In this document: positions 55,301 to 58,300 of the stretch, piece after piece | Layout of the letters: every line of letters begins with the position of its first letter | Position numbering within the stretch: the first letter of the stretch is position 1 | Source: Siphonodentalium dalli | Taxonomy: Eukaryota > Mollusca > Scaphopoda > Gadilida > Siphonodentaliidae | DNA: 64,000 nt | Reading direction: 5' to 3' | Assembly (NCBI GenBank): GCA_032622095.1 | Contig: CP136066.1 | Span: forward strand, 185,170,716-185,234,715 | Program-made: the position numbers and the translations under genes | The notes under the pieces: model-generated | What the model saw: only the letters and a program-made list of their open reading frames with translations | Told to the model about the DNA's origin: nothing | Databases searched by the model: none

Positions 55301-58300
55301 CGTAAACGCCTATAGTCAAATTCGCTGCGCTATCGGTACTTCGTTTTAAATGTTTTGTGTTTTCTTTTAACCATATTTGATATTACGAAAAATGAAACAT
55401 TAGACCCACCTCTACGTGATATAGAAAAAAAATATTGATAAACGATTTATCAACGTTATATATACACGCGCATGACACATCCATCAATCAAACCGGTAAA
55501 CGATATGTACATGTACACCCCCGTGTACGTGGTATCGCCAAAGCCGAGGGTATCGACAAAGCCGAGGAAATGGGAAAGTCATTTTCACGTATATGATATG
55601 GGGATATGTTTGTTTCTCATCGTAAAACAGACATCGAGCATCGTATGTGTATGTCCACACGAAGCAGGAGTATTTATCCACCAGTTGTCAATCAGTTTTC
55701 CCAGATCAGACCGTTATTTTTTTTTTGGCGAATTTTTTCAATGGTGTTTTTGCTTTTGCTCACTCAAATTTTCGAGAACATCCACTCAGTAGTATAGTTC
55801 CGGGACTTCCACGCTTCCAAAACAAATGCCGGTATATAGTTGAATCTGTCTGAAACATAGGATTTGACAGAATTTAAAAAATCCGTGTCGTTCTCAAAAT
55901 CCGCGCGATATGAAGGGACCACTGTCGGTCCAGAAAGATGCGAATGGCACAGATGAAGATGCGACCAAACGCCGAGTTTCTGTGAAGTAAATATGCGTAT
56001 TACTTAAGGAGTTCTGATGAGTTTTCGAGTGTTTTTATGTGTATCTGAGACTGATCAATTGGACTGCGAATGTCATCTGAAATATCAATCCATAACATAT
56101 TCGAAATATTGTGTGCATATATATTATGAATGTGTTTCAATTGAAATTAATTGAACATCCATCTCAGCATTCAGATTTGCGATATCAAGAACGTGAATGA
56201 ATGATAACGCGATGCCTTGATCACACGCACGTGAATGCTGCCGTTCGCATGCATGCAGCTAATCCGATATTCGTTTAGTTTTAACATGCTTGGAGTTTTA
56301 TATAGACCACACATGCCGGACGACACGCTACGGTGTATCAACGATTTGTTATAATCATGTTTATTTTACAGACTTTATGACTCGTTCCCACTCGAGTAGA
56401 CCGTTACGCGACAATGAAACCGAATCATCTTATCGAATATACATATATCGTATTGCTCCAAAGTATGCAATTCTGTCTTTTTAAGAGTCATCAGATAATA
56501 TTGTAACGATTCTATGTTAACCTTAAACATCCGTACATATATAATCACAATGTGCTATGTCTGGCACACGTGTGTGCCTTCTTATCTGGATGTCGATGGG
56601 CCTCTGTATTGTGTCTATGTAGCACATGTGTCAGCTTATCAACCTACAACACCATGTTTAAACAAAATCAAACCAGACCATGCGGTTTGGATAAATAACG
56701 TATCTTCCTCAGATGTAGCTATATATAAATATATCTGGGGAAGTGTTATGTTACACCAACACACCACTGTCACATCCCTATAACCGAGTGGATGAATTAG
56801 CCGACTAAAAGACAGAACATGTGATCTTCGGATGTAGCCTAGTATGTTCGCGGATAGAGCACGTATAAATATTTATCTTTTTTCCTGTGATGTTTTGTAT
56901 AAGAATTATCATTGGAAATTGCTCGCCTGACTGCCGCCATGTGATATGGTATACATTTTTCTCTGTTGAATGGTTTGTCAGAGGTTAAGACCCCCCCCCC
57001 AACAAAATAAATACCATGAATACAAATATATTTATGATGCATGACACGTTATACTCATCATCGGGTCTCGTGAATGTTTGCACGAGTGGAGCTATGATCA
57101 CAACAATTATCTCTGTCTGTGAACAAAGCAAAAACAGTCAATTCATCCGGTCCCTTATGTGTTGCGCGGATATTTTGTGGCATCTCGAATTTAGTATTAT
57201 GAAACACCATGTCTGAATCAGATGCGCCATTGGACATTGTGCCCATAGACGAAGCGTTAGGGAAAGTCTGATGCGACTTGACGATGAACATCCATAACAA
57301 TTTTGGTTAGAACCATAAACCAAACTCAGGACGGAGACCCTGATATGATAAGATTCATTTCGGTTAAACATACATACCAATTACAGTATATGCAACCTAT
57401 ACGATAACATAATGAAGTCTTGAGTAAATATTACGCCCACTAAATATGTGGTCCTAGGGCTAAATTAGAAAAGATATAAACTATAGCGCAATTTACATGT
57501 GTACATAACAATCATGGCAGTATATACACATGTTCCACAGTGAAGTGTTTATTATAAATAGCAGTAACTGTGTTGTGTGTGTGTGTACATATATGTTCGG
57601 ATGTTTAGTGTGTTAACATAGAATCGTTACAATTTTATCTGATGACTCTTAAAAAGCCAGAATTGCATAATTTGGAGCAATACGATATATGTATATTCGA
57701 TAGGATAATTCGGTTTCATTGTCGCATAACGGTCTACTCGAGTGGGAACGAGTCATAAAGTCTGTAAAATAAACATGATTATAACAAATCGTTGATACGC
57801 CGTAGCGTGTCGTCCGGCATGTGTGGTCTATATACAAACTCCAAGCATGTTAATACTAAACGAATATCCGATTAGCTGCATGCATGCGAACGGCAGCATT
57901 CACGTGCGTATGATCATGGCATCGCGTTATCATTCATTCACGTTCTTGATATCGCAAATCTGAATGATGAGATAGATGTTCAATTAATTTCAATTGAAAC
58001 ACATTCATAATATATATGCACACAATATTTCGAATATGTTATGGGTTGATATTTCAGATGACATTCGCAGTCCAATTGATCAGTCTCAGATACACATAAA
58101 AACACTCGAAAACTCATCAAAACTTCTTAAGTAATACGCATATTTACTGCACAGAAACTCGGCGTTTGGTCGCATCTTCATCTGTGCCGTTCGCATCTCT
58201 CTGGACCGACAGTGGTCCCTTCATATCGCGCGGATATTGAGAACGACACGGATTTTTTAAATTCTGTCAAATCCTATGCTTCATTGACTGATTCAACTAT

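Noticed and set aside
55472-55792. Conserved protein because a matching frame exists at 58419-58769
   Set aside because: The match comes from the 1-kb inverted repeat itself; both strands and other frames are equally conserved, so it is not evidence of coding.
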